NCBI GenBank assembly: GCA_020161355.1
Contig: JAIUOF010000001.1
Location: 620,001 to 684,000 of the forward strand
Length of the DNA: 64,000 nt
Origin: Bacteroidota bacterium
GTDB taxonomy: Bacteria > Bacteroidota > Bacteroidia > Cytophagales > Spirosomataceae
Direction: 5' to 3'
This document shows, piece after piece, positions 60,762-64,000 of the stretch; the stretch's first letter is position 1, and every line of letters begins with the position of its first letter. Both the position numbers and the translations under genes were made by a program. A model generated the notes under the pieces. It ran no database searches. It was not told the origin of the DNA and was given only the letters and a program-made list of their open reading frames with translations.

Positions 60762-61544
60762 ATGAATTTTATAAATGAAATATATCGCCGCAATAAATTA
60801 TTGGCCCAGTGCGGCACGGCCTTTTTGGTATTGACGCTATTATTAGGTATTTACACACCCTTTAACGATGTAGAGGTTTTAGGAATCAATTCCATGATAA
60901 AACCCATCAAGTTTTCGCTCAGCATCTGGATTTACGCCTGGAGTTTTGCTTATATTTTAGAATATTTCGAAGACAAAAAGGCCGTGAGAAGATTCTCTGT
61001 TTTAGCAACAATTGTCATGATTTTCGAACAAGCCGTCATTAGCATTCAGGCCTTCAGAGGGAAATTGTCACACTTCAACCAAACTGAGATCATAGGCGGA
61101 ATCCTTTACGCATTAATGGGAATTATGATTGTCTGGCTGACGGTCTCAACCCTATTGATTACGCTTAAATTTATCAGACAAAAGTCTTTTTTGATCAGCT
61201 CTAATAAAGTACTTTCTATTCAATTAGGTCTGATCATTTTTATTATTTTCAGTTTTTGGGGTGGATATATGAGTGCAGTAAATACCCATACCGTAGGTGC
61301 TGAATTGGGTGCCAAAGGGATACCCTTTTTTAACTGGAGTAAAGTTTTCGGTGATTTGAGGATAGCTCATTTCTTTGGAATACATGCCTTACAGGCTGTT
61401 CCGATATTTGGCTTTTTTATTTCGTCCTTAAAAACTTCAGAATCAAAAAAGCGAACTTATGTCTGGATTTTTGCTTTTCTTTATTTTGCCTTTGTTTCAT
61501 TCACAATGATTCAGGCATTGATGGGAAAGGCGTTTGTTTCGTAA
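60762..61544 (+). CDS. Seven-helix membrane protein, unknown family
   Basis: A 260-aa protein with about seven membrane segments, including IKFSLSIWIYAWSFAYILEY, LYALMGIMIVWLTVSTLLIT and LRIAHFFGIHALQAVPIFGF. Polar residues inside helices (KFS, HFFGIHALQ) hint at a transport or enzyme core. 70 bases after ABA4-like, same strand. I do not recognise the family. Confidence 0.75.
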   Translation: MNFINEIYRRNKLLAQCGTAFLVLTLLLGIYTPFNDVEVLGINSMIKPIKFSLSIWIYAWSFAYILEYFEDKKAVRRFSVLATIVMIFEQAVISIQAFRGKLSHFNQTEIIGGILYALMGIMIVWLTVSTLLITLKFIRQKSFLISSNKVLSIQLGLIIFIIFSFWGGYMSAVNTHTVGAELGAKGIPFFNWSKVFGDLRIAHFFGIHALQAVPIFGFFISSLKTSESKKRTYVWIFAFLYFAFVSFTMIQALMGKAFVS

Positions 61545-61550
61545 AATCAA

Positions 61551-61590
61551 TGAATGAATGAGGGAATGATTGAATGAATGAGGGAATGAA
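61551..61590 (+). repeat. Two 20-bp direct repeats
   Basis: TGAATGAATGAGGGAATGA occurs twice in a row, exactly 20 bases apart. Similar GAATGA tracts often precede four-helix-bundle genes in Bacteroidota. A weak frame at 61596-61829 (LARELKNENLISNSF) that follows has no supported start and overlaps the next gene; it may be the remnant of such a gene. Confidence 0.6.
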
Positions 61591-61818
61591 TTAATTTGAA
61601 TGATTTAGCAAGAGAATTAAAAAATGAAAATTTAATTTCTAATTCCTTCTATATTGAAATATCAAGATTCATTTCCAAAATTATGAAATATGAAAATCAA
61701 TATTCTGGGGTCAATTTTTTAATTTGCAGAAAACAGAAAAGATTAGTAAAACTGATACCTTTTTATTACAGTTTCAATTTTATTCGAACATCATTAATTT
61801 ATTTAATAAATAACTCCA

Positions 61819-62496
61819 TTGGGATTTAGTACTAAACTTCAATATTTATTGGTCCGGCAATTGGGGATTTCCAACAAGGAGGTCCGGCAATTGCTGATGG
61901 ATAAAAAAGTAAAAATCAATGGCAATGTAATTTCCTCAAATCCTGAAGTGGAGCCAGAAGATGAAATAAAGGTGGATGGAAAGATTGTACAGGCTGCCAA
62001 AACATTCAAATATTTGGCTTACTACAAACCTCGCGGCGTAGAAACCACCCTAAACCCGGAAATCCCTGATAATCTGATCAATATTTTGCCTTTTTCGGAT
62101 GTATTTCCGGTTGGAAGACTGGACAAAGCCTCTGAAGGTCTGCTCATTTTGACAGACGACGGCCGGTATTACGATAAGATTCTGAGAAAAGAAAACAAAA
62201 CCGAAAAGGAATATCTGGTTAAAGTCGATAAACCCATCACTGAGGAGTTTATTGAAAACATGGCCTCAGGAATAAAAATAATGGGCAAAATGACGCTTCC
62301 TTGTGAAGTTATAAAAGTTTCTGATTCAGAATTCAGGATTGTTCTGGTTCAGGGACTTAACCGGCAAATCAGGAGGATGTGCTATAAATTGGGTTACGAG
62401 GTTCTTTTTTTGCAAAGAATAAGAATTGGTAATGTTTTTTTGGATAAATTGGAACCGGGAATGTGGCGGGAAATATCAAAAACCGACCTGAATTAA
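61819..62496 (+). CDS. rluF: RluF-type 23S rRNA pseudouridine synthase
   Basis: A 225-aa RsuA/RluF-family enzyme. N-terminal S4 domain (TKLQYLLVRQLGISNKEVRQ, KKVKINGNVISSN), then the catalytic VFPVGRLDKASEGLLIL with the essential Asp, KTEKEYLVKV and GLNRQIRRMCYKLGYEVLFL. The start is a TTG, as no ATG fits. Specific rRNA site (U2604 versus others) is inferred. 15 bases before the DinB gene. Confidence 0.88.
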   Translation: MGFSTKLQYLLVRQLGISNKEVRQLLMDKKVKINGNVISSNPEVEPEDEIKVDGKIVQAAKTFKYLAYYKPRGVETTLNPEIPDNLINILPFSDVFPVGRLDKASEGLLILTDDGRYYDKILRKENKTEKEYLVKVDKPITEEFIENMASGIKIMGKMTLPCEVIKVSDSEFRIVLVQGLNRQIRRMCYKLGYEVLFLQRIRIGNVFLDKLEPGMWREISKTDLN

Positions 62497-62511
62497 ATCA
62501 AAATCAAAGTC

Positions 62512-63042
62512 ATGAACAAAACGGAAATCATTCAGAACCTCGAAGATAAGCATCAGGCATTTATTTCGTATATCGATGGACTTTCTCAGGATGAGTTTGA
62601 ATATGCTTTTCAGGACAAATGGTCGGCGGGACAACAATTGGAACATATCATCAAGAGTGTAAAGCCTTTGAATCAGGGTTTTATGTTGCCCAATTTTATG
62701 CTAAAAATGATCTTTGGCACCACAAACCGTCCCAGTCGTACTTATGACGAAGTTTTTACCAAATACCATCAAAAGCTTGAAGCAGGAGGAAGAGCAACTT
62801 CAAGATTTATTCCCAAAGAAGTACCTTTCACAGCAAAAAAGAAGCTCATTTTGACATTGGAAAGGCAAATCAAAAAATTGGGAAAACAAGTCAATGCATT
62901 TTCGGAAAATGATTTGGATTATCTGATTGCCCCTCACCCACTGCTCGGGAAGTTGACACTAAGAGAATTGCTTTACTTCACCATTTTTCATGTGGAGCAT
63001 CACCAATTATTGATTGAAAAATATTTGAAAGAAAAAAATTAG
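62512..63042 (+). CDS. DinB-family protein
   Basis: A 176-aa DinB/YfiT-like four-helix protein. His ligands appear in SAGQQLEHIIKSV near the first third and in FTIFHVEHHQLLIEKYL near the end. Such proteins are metal-dependent, and some act with bacillithiol as thiol transferases, which would suit an organism with bshA (inference). The stop overlaps the convergent permease by 4 bases. Confidence 0.85.
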   Translation: MNKTEIIQNLEDKHQAFISYIDGLSQDEFEYAFQDKWSAGQQLEHIIKSVKPLNQGFMLPNFMLKMIFGTTNRPSRTYDEVFTKYHQKLEAGGRATSRFIPKEVPFTAKKKLILTLERQIKKLGKQVNAFSENDLDYLIAPHPLLGKLTLRELLYFTIFHVEHHQLLIEKYLKEKN

Positions 63043-64000
63043 CCTTCTCCCAGGAAAATTGAAACTGATTTTAATTTTTCAGTTTTATCGGCCATTAATT
63101 TTAGAATACTAATCATCGGGATAAACAATATCATACCGGATGCCCCCCAGAAAATTCCACCCAAAATGATTGCAATAAAAATACCCAACGTATTAATTTT
63201 AAGCCTGTTGCTTACAATATAAGGAAACAATATATAGGCTTCCAGGACTTGTACAATGCCAAAAACTATGATTACATATAGAGCATACCAGACTGAATCA
63301 TAAGTAACCCAGGCTACGCTGATGGGCAAAAGCGAGGCCGCCATAATACCTACATAAGGAATAAAAGTTAGCACCGAAGCCAGGAAACCAAACAATACAG
63401 GATGAGGAATGCCAATAATAGCAAGCCCAATGCTGTTGAGAATTCCAACTGACAGATATACCAGGGCCATACCTTTTACAAAATCATAGTACGATTTTAT
63501 CGTTTCGATTAAGACTTGCCGTATTGATTCTCTCTTATCAGCGGGGAATAAAGAGTAAAGTGTTTGACTCAGGAGTTTATGATAAACCAAAATTAAAATG
63601 GCAAAGACCGGAACCATTATAACAGTAAAGATTCCCTCGGAGAGCGAGGACACCATACTTTGTAAAAATGCCAGTGCTTTTCCACCTGATTGATCCAATA
63701 GATTTTGTAAAAAAACTTTTTGTGATGCAGCACTATAATTAAAGTTTTGAGCCACCAACCCACTCACATTCTCTATGGCTTCGAAAAGTTTACTCCTCAG
63801 ACTAGTCCATTCTCTGGTAAACTCGAGAATTTGATTGACAAGCAGAAAAAGTACAAAAACCAAAAATAAGAAAACCACAACAACGGGCATTCCAAATGCA
63901 AGAATTGCCGGAAACCGTTTGGATATCAACCAGTTAGAAACAGGAAAAAGTACAAAGCTTATCAGCATTCCAAATGCCAGCGGAATGAATAGCATTCGTC
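63039..64000 (-). CDS. AI-2E-family permease (partial, N-terminus missing)
   Basis: Over 318 residues of a multi-pass permease running off the right edge. Helices such as FLFLVFVLFLLVNQIL and FTVIMVPVFAILILVYH, the family segment NTLGIFIAIILGGIFWGASG, and IGIPHPVLFGFLASVLTFIP are typical of the AI-2E/PerM family. The start codon is outside the window. Roles in the family vary (signal export, ion exchange); substrate unknown. Confidence 0.85.
   Translation of the reverse strand, partial: RMLFIPLAFGMLISFVLFPVSNWLISKRFPAILAFGMPVVVVFLFLVFVLFLLVNQILEFTREWTSLRSKLFEAIENVSGLVAQNFNYSAASQKVFLQNLLDQSGGKALAFLQSMVSSLSEGIFTVIMVPVFAILILVYHKLLSQTLYSLFPADKRESIRQVLIETIKSYYDFVKGMALVYLSVGILNSIGLAIIGIPHPVLFGFLASVLTFIPYVGIMAASLLPISVAWVTYDSVWYALYVIIVFGIVQVLEAYILFPYIVSNRLKINTLGIFIAIILGGIFWGASGMILFIPMISILKLMADKTEKLKSVSIFLGEG

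Noticed and set aside
61545..61818. tRNA gene
   Set aside because: No cloverleaf or TTCRANYC-type arm was found here or in the other gaps read.
61596..61829. 77-residue frame between the membrane gene and rluF as a four-helix-bundle gene
   Set aside because: The start is a TTG with no support and it overlaps rluF; only a remnant at best.

Overview
The window looks like part of the chromosome of a Bacteroidota bacterium, most likely of the Cytophagales type. The evidence is AT-rich DNA, promoters with the Bacteroidota TAnnTTTG -7 motif, few Shine-Dalgarno sites, a type IX secretion (T9SS) sorting domain, a TonB receptor with a carboxypeptidase-D-like N-terminal domain, bacillithiol synthesis (bshA), a DUF2723 membrane protein, DUF4834, and Bacteroidota-style LeuRS, RecQ and folK neighbourhoods. 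I saw no rRNA, tRNA or CRISPR array.

Layout. 1-3.4 kb: housekeeping genes (deoxynucleoside kinase, SurE, NUDIX hydrolase, cation-efflux transporter). 3.4-11.6 kb: a divergent maltose/starch locus. One arm has a periplasmic GH13 enzyme, beta-phosphoglucomutase and a GH65 maltose phosphorylase; the other has a second GH13 enzyme and an SLC45-like sugar transporter. 11.6-12.5 kb: a phage-like trio of tiny regulators around a palindrome. 12.5-34 kb: core genes (leuS, a beta-helix lipoprotein, pentapeptide protein, CoA-transferase, HAD phosphatase, ABC exporter, bshA, UbiA prenyltransferase, purN, DoxX, thiol-disulfide protein, a T9SS-exported metalloprotease, recQ, GGGP synthase, folK, thyA). 34-38 kb: a probable metal/copper-handling group (small Cys-rich protein, OsmC, HMA protein, TonB receptor, HYC-CC-PP-type protein), followed by bcp, an M23 peptidase and a fumarylacetoacetate-hydrolase-family protein.

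41-52 kb is the accessory region. It holds an M48 protease with a premature in-frame stop, a tightly overlapping four-gene surface-lipoprotein operon, a DarT/DarG DNA ADP-ribosylation toxin-antitoxin pair, a 19-unit 21-bp repeat array that stays open on both strands, an ankyrin protein, a second 21-bp minisatellite, several orphan genes, and a REP-associated transposase (RAYT) bounded by inverted REP-like hairpins with a third copy nearby. A ~39-bp imperfect direct repeat lies on either side of the darTG/array/ankyrin segment.

52-64 kb: dnaJ and grpE. Then comes a very large sensor kinase fusing a beta-propeller ligand region to a 7TMR-DISM module, with its LuxR-type response regulator, a Crp/Fnr regulator followed by two palindromic operators, three small membrane/export genes, a RluF-like pseudouridine synthase, a DinB protein and a partial AI-2E-family permease.

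The observations most worth follow-up are the 21-bp array next to darTG with its dispersed copy, the REP-bounded RAYT, the four-gene lipoprotein operon, the M48 nonsense codon, the UbiA gene whose conserved N-terminus has no usual start codon, and the propeller-7TM kinase fusion.
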